Source: Linnemannia elongata (taxonomy: Eukaryota > Mortierellomycota > Mortierellomycetes > Mortierellales > Mortierellaceae). Taken from it: DNA of 64,000 nucleotides. This document shows positions 10,854 to 20,781 of the stretch, piece after piece (the first letter of the stretch is position 1; each line of letters begins with the position of its first letter). Where the stretch lies: positions 248,001 to 312,000 of the forward strand of contig JAXBDG010000019.1 in the NCBI GenBank assembly GCA_036320915.1, in the 5' to 3' direction. Below the pieces are notes generated by a model. It worked only from the letters and a program-made list of their open reading frames with translations, was not told the origin of the DNA and searched no databases. The translations under genes were made by a program, and so were the position numbers.

Positions 10854-12552
10854 ATGAAGACCTCGTCAGGATCGACTGCAACCAGAACTGCAGAGTCTCT
10901 CGCTTACCTCGACGACTACCTCGACAGTGAGTGTCCTACTCATCCCTCTCATTCTCCTCACGACAAACACACACAGAGAGATGCAGCAACAACCACTCAC
11001 AAGTTCACATTTGTCTCGTCACTCTCAACCAACAAACGAGCCAGCGACTGACCTTTACACTCTTTCTCTCTTTCTCTCTTTCCTCTCTTTCCTCCTACTC
11101 AGCTGTCGAATCACTGCCTCTGGAGCTCCAGCGCCAGTTCACGTTGATGCAGGACTTGGACGCCAAAGCACAATGTAAGTGTTTAGACTCCAAGACCTGA
11201 AAGGAACGATCAGAGTTGTCTGAAGACAGGAACCTTTTTTTTCAAGTCGCGGAACAATCTCACTCACCCGCCTCTCTTCCCTGCTGTTGTTCTGCATCCT
11301 CTAGCAATCATGGCATCAGTGGGAGTCAAGGCAGCTGAATTCATTGACAATGTTGAAAACTGTTCACCTCAGGAGAGAATCAAATTGCTTCAGTCACTCA
11401 ATGAAATGCTGGTCGACAGTTTGAGACAAGGAGAAGAAAAGGTCGCGCTTGCGACCGCAGCATACGATGTGGTAGGTATCCAACTCTACTTACTTGACTT
11501 TTGTGATCAATGTCTGGTACTTTTTGTTGTTTGAAAATACCACTCACTCACCTTGTCTCGCTCCTATGTGATATAGGTTGACAGACACGTTAGGAGACTC
11601 GATGACGATTTACAGCGATACGAGGATGAACAGATGATTGGGCCAGGGAGGCTCGGCAACACTGGTTCGGCAGCTTCAGGAGCAACAGTCACAGATCGCA
11701 AGGATGAATCCACCAATGCTGCCGCCTCGACCACTACCACATCCAACAAGAAACGTACGGAAATACTTTTCCTTTATTTCGGATGCGAATTGCCATTGCG
11801 AGAAGGAACTGAAGGAGCGACTAACATGTAACCAACAACTTGTGTACTTTATTTATTGCTTAGCATCATCATCGAACGCGGACGGTGCCCCAGCAACAAA
11901 AAGTAAATCTTCAGCCGACCTTAACCAAGCGGACGGAATTAATTGAACGCGACCACATGCTGAAATATTGTTTTCACTGATTATGTGCTGCTCCGTTCCT
12001 TTTTTTTTCTGAAATTCATAGGAAAGAAACAGTCGCACGCTGCCAGTGCAAGCAACTCTAATGCAACAACTCCAGCAACAACAGCCTCCGACAAACGCAA
12101 GACGGGGAGCACTGCTGCCACCACAACTGGATCCAAAGTCGCCAAAAAGACGTATGCTTCGTACCCTTTCACAGACCACAGTTGCCGTTCGAATCCGCAA
12201 CACCCTCCAACTAACTTGTCTGCCATTTGCTTTTGATAGTGCATCTTTCACCGAGTTGCCAATCGACCCGAACGAGCCCCTTTACTGTTACTGTCAACAA
12301 GTGTCATACGGCGAAATGGTTGCCTGCGACAACCAAGACGTAAGTCCCAACATGTCCCTCTTATCCATCGAAATGATAAATGCAGATCGCTAACCTTCTC
12401 TCGTTCACTTTTTTTTTGCTACCTTATCTTCTAATAAACAGTGTGAGATCGAGTGGTTCCATTTGTCATGTGCAGGACTCAAGGCGCCACCAAAAGGAAA
12501 GTGGTACTGCAAGGACTGTCAGCAAAAACTCAAGAAACCTCACAAGAAGTAA
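10854..12552 (+). CDS. ING-family chromatin reader with C-terminal PHD finger
   Basis: ING proteins are subunits of histone acetyltransferase or deacetylase complexes and bind H3K4me3 through their PHD finger (Yng1/Yng2/Pho23 in yeast). Eight exons: 10854-10926, 11103-11174, 11305-11471, 11577-11754, 11864-11902, 12022-12151, 12240-12339 and 12442-12552, giving 289 residues. The N-terminal ING helix reads [20 protein letters not shown] followed by [10 protein letters not shown]. The middle is Ser/Thr/Ala/Lys-rich and probably disordered. The PHD finger (about 236-282) has [20 protein letters not shown], then [12 protein letters not shown] and KGKWYCKDC, with the full Cys4-His-Cys3 set. One junction (12339/12442) splits the PHD domain. 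Which yeast paralogue it matches cannot be decided from this sequence alone. An AATAAA at 12669 may serve as its polyadenylation signal. Confidence 0.92.
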
Positions 12553-12658
12553 ATGTCGATTCCTCTCTCGTCCACACCCACGCCTACACTCACGTCCTCC
12601 ACTCCCTTTGTATTTGCGCACAATCAAAAAAGTGCTTCAGCCTATGCTACTGCTTTAT

Positions 12659-15061
12659 TCAGCGTCTCAATAAAGGGATGCTCCTTTGTACTATATCTAC
12701 TTTCGATGGGACACAATTGGCACTAAGGAGAGTTGATACGCAGACAAAGACGAAAATTATAGTTTTATCTGGGTGAGTTTCTAAACGACATACATCAATA
12801 GCAACAAATTGCATGAGGAAAACAGAAAAAGTAGACTTACGGACGATGCAGACAATCAGGATCAGGAACAGGATTGTGGTGCATGGTCGAGGGGTTCGAA
12901 TTTGGTGGCAAATGATATACTTTGGCAGACCGTAGCGTCGAGGGTCCCACCAGTTACGCCAACCTTGACCGGCAGACTCGTCCCGGAGACCGAGAGCAGC
13001 TAATCCTTGAGCCTCGAGTCGTCGACGTGTCTCTGGGTCTAGCCCCTCAGGACCGGGGATGGTTTGTAAGGTGGTTCGACGGGCTCTTCTGGGTCGATTG
13101 GCGGTCGTCATGGCTGTTGAGGTTTTAGTCTTGGATGTCGATAATTCGGTTGAGCGACGCATGCGGTGGTAGACTGCTTCTGGAAGAGATGGCTCCCCTG
13201 TCTTTGCGTTGACAAGTTCGGGTGCAGAACGACTCATGCGGTCGCCCAGTCCTCGATCATCCATGGTTGAGCGGGATCGTTGTCTCTCTGATGCTCCGCC
13301 TCCTCCTGGATGGATTGTTCCATCGACATAATCGTTATGGGCTCTCAGACGACCAGTAACCACGTCCTCAAGGAATCGAGGTAGCACTTCCGGCACAGTT
13401 GAAGGACCGGGGATGTGGGATGTCAGAAATCCGATGGTTGAGGATGCGCTTCTGTGGGCGAGGTGGATGGCTTGTGGGGCTACCGTCTCCTTGACGTAGC
13501 CCAATGTCGCTTGACCGGTCGACATGACCAGCCCCGCCAATCGCTTTGCTGTAGCTGTTACTCCGTGAATCCCGGCGTGGCTGTGGTTATTGTGATGGCC
13601 AAATCCAAGAGAGCCTTTGCCTTTTGGTAGATGATTTGGGGTCGCCTCCTCTCCTGCTGCAGGACCAAGGCGGATGCCAGCCACTTCCTCATCGTCGTCG
13701 TCGTCGTCATCGTTGCCGCTATGGATATGACTGGAGAGAAGAGACGCACAGGAAGGGGCGATGATCGAGTCGCGCCAGGAAGCGAATGAGGCTTGATAAG
13801 ACGACGGCAAGAAAGATGACAGAGGGACAAAATAGGATGAAGCCATTGAAAGGGGACGGACTGGTGTCTGAGAAGGGCTCACGGGTTCGTCGCAATTGAA
13901 CTGCCTTTGGCGCGAGTCTTGAAAGTGAGCTGCTGCTGCTGGGGTGACAAGCGAAGGAGGAAGTTCGATGATCCGCCCGCATTCGCAAGAGATCGGATGA
14001 ACGGAGGGAGTCAGAGGAATAGGTGCCGTTTGATATGTAAGGGCGTCGACTTTTGCGTGGGTACGCGCGTCATTGCTGTTCCTATGCAACCGTAGGTTGT
14101 TGGTGAGTGTTGGTGTCGGAGAAGCTGCCCAGGTAGGGATGAGAAACGGGTTAGGAACTTCGATAGCGTGCTCGGAGATGGAGTGACAGATCTTGTTAGT
14201 CCGAGAAAATCCTCCCTCTTGGGCGTGAGGTATCCTGGCAGCAATATCTGTCACATCTATCGACTCGTCTACATCCATCATCTCGCTCTTCTCGCCAATG
14301 CCACCCAGCTCAAGGATGCCCAATTGATACGGAGGTGCATCATCAGCCATGACTCCGACCATCATCATCGAATCCGGTCCCGAGATGTGGAGCCCTTCCA
14401 TCGACTCCTCTTGCCCTCCTCCTATGTCGCCACCATCTCGACCCGATGGGACATCTTGCCTTGATGAGAAATCCGCCTTTCCTTGTACTCGCAGATCATT
14501 AGAATGTGCAACCGTAGTGCCTCCTCGGCTCCTGTCGTTTTCATCGTCGTGAAGGCTTTGATGCGCTCCAGAAGCCAAGGCACCGACCTCGTCACCATCG
14601 ACATGCACATCTCGGAACCGGATCCTGCGACCCTTAGAACGACTACCTGCAACGGTCTTTACAGGAGCGAAATAACTGGCCGTCGCAAAACTCTCGAGGT
14701 CACCCTCATACCCTTTGGTTTCTGTGCTCTTGTGGTCTTGCGTATCGGGAGTCAATATCAAGTACTGGAGGCCAGTCCCTGGCAGATCTGGTGTCGCCTT
14801 TACGTCGGCCTTCGTCTCCTCTGCCCCCTCGTTCTCCTTCTTTTCAGTCAATCGGTGCGGGCAATAAAAGCGACAATGAGGAGAACGATCCTTTGATTGC
14901 GGTTCGAGAGAGGGGATAACGACATCGAATTCTGTCGGAGGCGGCGAGGGAGGTGAAGTGTCGATGTCACCAGGGTCCTGTAGATCCTTTTCATTGATGG
15001 AGTCGGTGAATGAAGGAATATGCTCTGAAGCATCTGAAGAGGGAGGGTACTGTGTTCTCAT
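12659..15061 (-). CDS. Uncharacterised protein with C-terminal membrane segments
   Basis: I do not recognise the family. The frame is open from 15061; a likely 60-bp intron (12840-12781, GTAAGT..TTTAG, length divisible by three) leaves 780 residues. About 400 N-terminal residues are hydrophilic and rich in Ser, Asp, Pro and His and probably disordered. A more ordered stretch follows, including TAKRLAGLVMSTGQATLGYV and HRSASSTIGFLTSHIPG, which could form amphipathic helices. Further on is an Arg-rich part (NRPRRARRTTLQ). Near the C-terminus a hydrophobic segment, CTTILFLILIVCIV, and a second one, IIFVFVCVSTLLSA, suggest a tail anchor or hairpin. The gene is convergent with ING; its 3' end overlaps the presumed ING polyadenylation signal. 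Coding is likely because the long frame is maintained, but the function is unknown. Confidence 0.65.
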   Translation of the reverse strand: MRTQYPPSSDASEHIPSFTDSINEKDLQDPGDIDTSPPSPPPTEFDVVIPSLEPQSKDRSPHCRFYCPHRLTEKKENEGAEETKADVKATPDLPGTGLQYLILTPDTQDHKSTETKGYEGDLESFATASYFAPVKTVAGSRSKGRRIRFRDVHVDGDEVGALASGAHQSLHDDENDRSRGGTTVAHSNDLRVQGKADFSSRQDVPSGRDGGDIGGGQEESMEGLHISGPDSMMMVGVMADDAPPYQLGILELGGIGEKSEMMDVDESIDVTDIAARIPHAQEGGFSRTNKICHSISEHAIEVPNPFLIPTWAASPTPTLTNNLRLHRNSNDARTHAKVDALTYQTAPIPLTPSVHPISCECGRIIELPPSLVTPAAAAHFQDSRQRQFNCDEPVSPSQTPVRPLSMASSYFVPLSSFLPSSYQASFASWRDSIIAPSCASLLSSHIHSGNDDDDDDDEEVAGIRLGPAAGEEATPNHLPKGKGSLGFGHHNNHSHAGIHGVTATAKRLAGLVMSTGQATLGYVKETVAPQAIHLAHRSASSTIGFLTSHIPGPSTVPEVLPRFLEDVVTGRLRAHNDYVDGTIHPGGGGASERQRSRSTMDDRGLGDRMSRSAPELVNAKTGEPSLPEAVYHRMRRSTELSTSKTKTSTAMTTANRPRRARRTTLQTIPGPEGLDPETRRRLEAQGLAALGLRDESAGQGWRNWWDPRRYGLPKYIICHQIRTPRPCTTILFLILIVCIVRKSTFSVFLMQFVAIDVCRLETHPDKTIIFVFVCVSTLLSANCVPSKVDIVQRSIPLLRR
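12669..12674 (+). terminator. AATAAA, probable polyadenylation signal of the ING gene
   Basis: Perfect hexamer 117 nt after the ING stop codon. It lies within the last codons of the convergent minus-strand gene, so the two transcripts would overlap at their 3' ends. Confidence 0.5.
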
Positions 15062-15811
15062 AGGACTGGCTTAATGCAGAGTATTTGCAAGTTGGGAGAG
15101 TAGAGTGTGAGAGGAGCTAGGATGGAGAGAGAAGGAGAAAGAGAAGTAGGGTGGTTCTCGGCCAAGAGAGAGGAGAGAGAGGAACTAGAAAGGACTGATG
15201 CTCCTACGGAGATATATATCGACCGAGAGCGGAGTCGAGACAGAGGGTGACCAATAAAGGCGTTTTTTTTACGACTACACGAAGTGGAGGAATAAGGGAT
15301 GATGAAGCAAAGGACCGATGAGGTGACGCGTCGTAATGAAGTGCATTGATCCTAGACAGACACGCCCACCCAAAGCAATTCAATTGACCACCCACATGAT
15401 TAGCCTCTTCCAACGTTCTTCTTTTCAAATTGTACCAGTTGGACCCAATTTCTGAACCTGCATTCTGTAGGAAGCACAGAATCCTTCCTTGGCGCACTGA
15501 CCCCCTCTCTCTCTACCTAAGGTATTCAACATACCCATATACCCAACAAGTATTGACATCTTCCCATCGATCAGTTCTTTGATTCTTAGTCGTCCCCTCA
15601 TCTTCGCTTCTAATCTGGTCCGGGTACATTCCTTGAGTCGCTTCTGTTCATCTCTTCACGTCTCGAGGCTCATTTGTGGCGCGGACAGAAAGAAAAGAAA
15701 AGAAAGAACCAGCACCCTGCCTATCTTTCTCTCCCATCTTGTGAGAAAAAAAAGGAAAACTAGTCGGCACTGAAAAAAAAAACTTTGCATTTGTAGAGCT
15801 CTCAAAACCAC

Positions 15812-16339
15812 TTGGCTAGACTAATAGACGATCTGTTGTCAGTCAACTCGGCGTGGTTGGCGCATACCAACGCTTGCCCACAAATGGAAGGCATTGATAA
15901 CCACTTCACCAGGTTCAGGGGTTTGTTATCTTGTCCTTGTTCGTTTGGACAAGGGACCTCACCCTCTTCTCAGCGGGAGAAAAGACATGAGGAAGAAGTC
16001 CGAGGAAGATTGGAAAAAATGCGTATGGCAATTTTTGGGCGGACGGAGATAGAATTAACATCGAGATCCCGCCGTAAGGTGATGTCCATGCGTCAACAAT
16101 ACAACAAACAAAGAAATTTTGCTAAGGAATGCTTTCAGCATTCCATCATCTCCGCCTGTGCTCCTATATACTTTGGACCTTCTGAGAGAAAGCAAAATAG
16201 GGCTAGGGTTAAAAGTGTAGAGGGAGATGTTGTAAAAAATGCACGTTTGTGCTTGCATGACCATCGAGACCGGAAAAGGAGATCCATTATTCGTTCCTTC
16301 CACATGCTTTTTTTTTTGTCTTCGATCTGTGAACAATGA
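15812..16339 (+). CDS. Open frame of 175 codons, doubtful
   Basis: Uninterrupted frame with a basic, Arg/Lys/Ser-rich translation and no recognisable domain, signal peptide or membrane segment. It is the longest frame in a 4.5-kb otherwise empty interval, and most real genes nearby have introns and clear families. It could be a lineage-specific gene, part of an RNA, or chance. Only expression data or conservation would decide. Confidence 0.15.
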   Translation: MARLIDDLLSVNSAWLAHTNACPQMEGIDNHFTRFRGLLSCPCSFGQGTSPSSQREKRHEEEVRGRLEKMRMAIFGRTEIELTSRSRRKVMSMRQQYNKQRNFAKECFQHSIISACAPIYFGPSERKQNRARVKSVEGDVVKNARLCLHDHRDRKRRSIIRSFHMLFFLSSICEQ

Positions 16340-17127
16340 CGAGACACAATTTCCAACGGGATCAGAAACAGACGCGTTTTACGAAATCGCGTACCGTCCA
16401 ATGTCGACTGAGTAACTGATCAATATGGGGAATATCAGCCGGGTCACCATCCCCGCCTCTCATCGTGGACTTCCCTCGTCTACATCCCTACTTTTTTTTT
16501 TGCCGTTCATACGGTTATACTATGACAGCAGGCAAAATAAAGACTATTAGGAAAAGATGTTTCTGTGTACCATCGATCACTCTGGGGTCCTTCAAAAAGT
16601 CGACAAGCAGAGATGGATCGTGAGGTTTTCATTTTTGCCACCTCCTCAGCATGGGCTCATTTTCCTTTACTATCGATAACAATGAAATCACCGACTACCT
16701 ACACACCACTGTCATATCTCTCTATTCGCAGTTCTCTATTTGGTCTGGGCTCTATCTCAGATCCAAAGAAAACAGAGGATCCATTTCTGGTTTTGAGGAC
16801 AACACTTATATCTCAGGAAAGGGCGCCAAAGGAGGCTTGTTTCGCATAGGTCTCTATTCCTTGTCATTTGGTTGAGCAGGCTCAGCTACACCCTGTTTAC
16901 GTGTGCGTTCTTACCTGATCAGAAACTGGAGGAGAGAAAGAGCCACCGATAAAGGAGCAAGGAGTAGGGGGGCAGGGAGAGAAGAGGGAGGTGGGGTAAT
17001 GGGAGATGGAGGAGGAAAAAAGGAGTCCTTTATGAATTTTCCCGTAAATTGTCAAATGAGATCTAATTGCATTAAGCAAAAGGTACAGCCGATCGTTGGT
17101 AGGAATGGTGGTAAAAAGTAGATGGAT

Positions 17128-17324
17128 CAATCGTGTTCTTCAAGGTACACTCTCACTCCTGTTCCTGAGGGAATGAGACCATTAGCGGTGTTGTTCTTGA
17201 AAGCAAATAAGTCCATGGACAAAGGAGATGTGTGAATCATGACGATCCAGTCTAGTGTCCGTCTCCATTGAGGATAAGTTGAAGATAGAGAGATGGACGT
17301 CGTTAAGGCAAGGCAAAAAGTGTC
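17128..17324 (-). other. Possible terminal coding exon, minus strand
   Basis: Reading the minus strand, a frame open from about 17324 to a TGA at 17128-17130 includes TLDWIVMIHTSPLSMDLFAF and then NNTANGLIPSGTGVRVYLEE. The composition looks more protein-like than the neighbouring random frames. No upstream exon was found and the first in-frame ATG leaves only 37 residues, so this is a weak candidate. Confidence 0.15.
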
Positions 17325-19382
17325 ACTTCATGTTAATTCATTTGCGCATGCGATTACCTATTCTTTTTTTCTTTTTCTTTTTTTTGCTCACTTGCCTCCT
17401 ACTTGCTCTCCTGCTCTCTTGCTTGCGATTGCACTTACCCTCTGTTCTCGCATCCCCAACTTTCTATCTTCCTTCTCTACATGAATTTAGTTCATACTAG
17501 GCTTTGTGTGACCAAGGCGATAAAGTAATGAAAAAATGGCGTTGCACACAAAGAGTGTACCCTGGCCTGGGCGGACATCCAACGGTCCAATAATTCATGG
17601 CTCGGGCACCTCCCTCACTGACAAATAAACAAAACAAATAAACAGACGTCGGAATGCGTTATAACAGCGCTTGTATTTTATGACGCGGGTCCTGGCCCAC
17701 AAGCTCCCAACGATTTCTTTCTCTCTCTGCTTGTCGTTTTGGAGCTGTGGTTGAAGTTGTCTGTTTGCTGTCATATGTTGCCGACTGCCTGTGCCGATGC
17801 CGGCTTGTTTACTGCCTACATCAACATACCGCAAGTTTCACTCTTGTTTTTCTTCCTACCGTCCGGAATGAAAAATTGATCGAGGTGCCTGTCCATATCC
17901 CTCTTCCTTTATGATGTCTGTTTATCATCACATACCTACTTCCTCCATAGTTCCATCTCTCATTCCTTTAATTCCCTTTGTTTGTTGGAAACCGTTGTAG
18001 TCGGTTCGTACCCTGCAGATGGGAGAGGAGAGGATAGATCAATGTTCCAGTATCCTATTTTTCCTGTATCGTCTCTCCCTCCCCCTCTCCCTCCCTCTCT
18101 CTTCGCCTTGGACCCTTCTCTCTTCTCTTCCTCTTGGACCAGTCTCTTCCAGTGTTTTTGTTAAAAAATCTGGGAGGAGCGGGAGAACTGCAGTCTCAGA
18201 GAGGGGCTATCACTCCTACCACTTACCAATTTACATTTCTTTTGGAGTTGGATGTAAGGCGGAGGTGGTAAAAACATATTAAAATTAAGATGCAGCAAGC
18301 ACGCACCAGAGATGTTTCTTTGTTTGAGATGGAGTAGTAAAAACGAGGTAGGAAGAGCTGGCACAGAGGCGGGCGGGCAGGCGGAGGAGTGAAAATTAAA
18401 AGGCGCTGGCTCGGCAAGTAGAGATGAACATTGTCAGGATATTCGATATGGTTCAATTATCGCACATTCATTAGATGAGGCATCCTTCCATTCCACATGA
18501 CCCAGAGTTTCTAACTGACACACATCCTTTTCATTTTGATTGACTCCCTTTATGGATAGAAGGATGAACAGATTATTCCCAGTTATGTTACAATGGAAGG
18601 TAGGAATTGCATGGTTCTGTTCATTAACTTCCACAAATTGGTACACTCTTTGGCATGTTTGACATTGTCACCTTGTTCCCCCCACCCCGCCCTTTATCAC
18701 TCTTTCAGCTGTTATCAGATGTATGCCGCCCATCTTCTTTCAATTTTCATTTTCAACATTCTTTTTCAACTTTCTTATTCAGTCTCAGAACCATTGTCCA
18801 TATCGGTAAACAAGCAAGGAAAAGGAGATGAAGAAAAGGTAATTTACCAGAACAGTACAATACAGCACGCCTTCGCAAGAAGAAAAAAAGGCCGCGTGGT
18901 ATCTCATATGTATCGTAATCGAGACATTTCATTTCAAAAGGCGCGGCGGCGGTGCCGAAAGTCAAATTATCGATTATTGTTGTTTTCCATTGCAGGTACG
19001 GTAAAATGAGATACAGGCACACGACAACCACAACCACCCTCTTTTTTGCCGTTGCTGTTCTCCCTCTTCCCCCCCTCCATGCCCCTTGTTCCTGAAAAGG
19101 GGGAGGTATTAAATGAAACGCGGACAGGGTCGAGAACGCTGGATGAGGGGTTAGGGAATGAGCAGGGGACCATCTCGAAAGATAATTCACTAATGAATCG
19201 ATTCTTCCTTATAGATTACCCTTCTACCCCTGAACCCAACGCATCCAAACCATGCATTAACAAACACTCACAACTCAGCAATTCATTTACCCTTCCCCAT
19301 GTGTGGCCCATCTTGCTCTCACTCACTCACTTCATTGCTCCCTATTGCCCTGCCATTTTCATGGCCCCTGCTCCCCTCCGAT

Positions 19383-19389
19383 TATAAAA
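19383..19389 (+). promoter_or_regulatory. TATA-like element of the barwin-like gene
   Basis: TATAAAA lies 153 bp upstream of the start codon at 19542. A CT-rich stretch and the CATA repeat form the presumed leader between them. Position suits a core promoter of a strongly regulated secreted-protein gene. Confidence 0.4.
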
Positions 19390-19504
19390 CCTCCAGATCC
19401 GTCCCCACTTTTTCTCTCTTACTCCTCACTCACTCATCCTCATCTTCATCCCCATTACCACTCCACTTGTAAATACACTCCACCTACACACTTTTCTTCA
19501 TATT

Positions 19505-19535
19505 ACATACGTACATACATACATACATACATACA
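19505..19535 (+). repeat. (CATA)n microsatellite in the leader of the barwin-like gene
   Basis: About seven ACAT units end a few bases before the ATG at 19542, so the repeat probably lies in the 5' untranslated leader. Confidence 0.85.
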
Positions 19536-19541
19536 CACACA

Positions 19542-20138
19542 ATGCAGTTCACAAAGTTCACCCTTCTGGTCGCCATGACCCTGATCGCTCTCCTGTCTGT
19601 CATCTCCACCTCAGAGGCCGCAACCAAGATTCAATTCGGAAAGAAGGCCAGTGGAAAGGCCACCTGGTTCAACGGCAGAGATGCTGAAGATGTAAGCCTT
19701 TTCATTTTAATCAACCATGCCCCCCTTTCTTGCACACTGCACATAGCACACATAACTCTAACACCTTCTCCCTTTCTTCCTTCTCCAACCTACCCCAACC
19801 CATAGGTCGCATGCTACGGAATCCTCGAAAACAAGGACGTCAACGCCAAGGACAGCTGGCACATTGCCGCTATGCGTCTCTCTCAATTCACTGGTGGCGT
19901 CAAGAGTGCCTGCTTCGAATGTGTCCGCGTCACTGCCGGCTCCCGCTCCGTCATTGCTCGTATCATCGACGACTGCTCTAGCTGCGGTTCTGGACATATC
20001 GATCTGTCCCTCAGTGCGTTCACAAAGTTGGCCCCCAAGAGCAAGGGTGTTGTCTCGATCAAGTATGAGTTCGTGAGGTGCCCTTCTTCCGGTAGTGACT
20101 TGAAGTGGCCCAAGTCCCCTTCTGTCAAGAAGAACTAA
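19542..20138 (+). CDS. Small secreted barwin/expansin-like (double-psi beta-barrel) protein
   Basis: Two exons (19542-19691, 19806-20138) give 160 residues. Residues 1-26 are a clear signal peptide ending ...STSEA. The mature part has the RlpA/barwin double-psi barrel pattern: GKATWFNGRDAEDVACYGIL, WHIAAMRLSQF, then four cysteines around KSACFECVRVTAG, and RIIDDCSSCGSGHIDLSLSAF with the conserved DxC and HxDLS features. Such proteins (loosenins, cerato-platanin-like and expansin-related families) act outside the cell and bind or loosen wall polysaccharides. No cellulose-binding C-terminal domain is present, so it is a single-domain form. A TATA-like element and a short repeat-bearing leader precede it. 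It lies 643 bp from the convergent glucan synthase gene. Family is well supported; ligand is not known. Confidence 0.88.
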
Positions 20139-20781
20139 GTTGTTCTTTTTGATTGGTGGCTGGTTGATCTACTCTTTTATACATATACATATACACTTGC
20201 ACATACACATTCCTCCCTTCTTTTGCCATACTTAATTCTTCATATCACACAAAAAAGCATAGCAAAAACAATACCCCCCCATTCCCTGCCCCCCCTAATC
20301 AGAGAATAAAACCCTTCATTGCATTCATAAACAAGTAAACCCTTTGTTTCCAATTAGACTCAATTAGACTCTGAAAAAATATCCTTGGAGCTGGTGCGGT
20401 CATGTCTCCCTCACAAGAATGTCATACAGAGGCTGAGGTCGCAAGAAAAGACAACCAATACCGACAACAACAGGCCAAGATAAACAACAACGCAAGAAGA
20501 TAATCGGAAAGCGTAGATCATGTATGACACAAAAAGGCCAAATCACCTGCAGTAGCTTGTTGATGCTCTGTTTATTGGAAGTAGAAGGGGATCTGACAAG
20601 GATGCATATGGTACATGGGGAAAGAATGAAGAGGATGAGAAGAAATATGATGAAGAGGAGAAAGGATAAGGGAAGTTTTGAAATGAACAATAAACTATGA
20701 AAGTAGAATGCGCGATGAGTAATGACAAATAACGAAAAGGAAAAACAAAAACGACGTGAAAAAAAGTAGGCTTGAAGAAAT
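20139..20781. other. Convergent 3' intergenic region
   Basis: Tail-to-tail spacer between the barwin-like gene and the glucan synthase. It contains AATAAA at 20305-20310 for the former. The minus-strand frame at 20400-20843 is Phe/Ser/Leu-rich and interpreted as 3' UTR sequence of the glucan synthase. Confidence 0.65.
20305..20310 (+). terminator. AATAAA, probable polyadenylation signal of the barwin-like gene
   Basis: Hexamer 167 nt after the stop codon at 20136-20138, in AT-rich non-coding sequence. Confidence 0.55.

Larger units (their letters stand above)
15062..19541. other. Long interval without a convincing gene
   Basis: About 4.5 kb between the 5' end of the minus-strand unknown gene and the barwin-like gene. 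Pyrimidine- and purine-rich blocks are common (for example 16920-17010, 18060-18130). Open frames are short, have no recognisable domains and lack intron-linked continuation. Two weak candidates are listed separately (15812-16339 plus; 17128-17324 minus). No tRNA or rRNA was recognised. Confidence 0.5.

Noticed and set aside
16055..16401. Minus-strand frames of 88-93 codons opposite 15812-16339
   Set aside because: They lie antisense to another doubtful frame, with no domain, signal peptide or splice continuation.
18753..19190. Minus-strand frame of 145 codons
   Set aside because: Mixed hydrophobic/basic low-complexity translation with no family pattern; it lies in the promoter side of the barwin-like gene.
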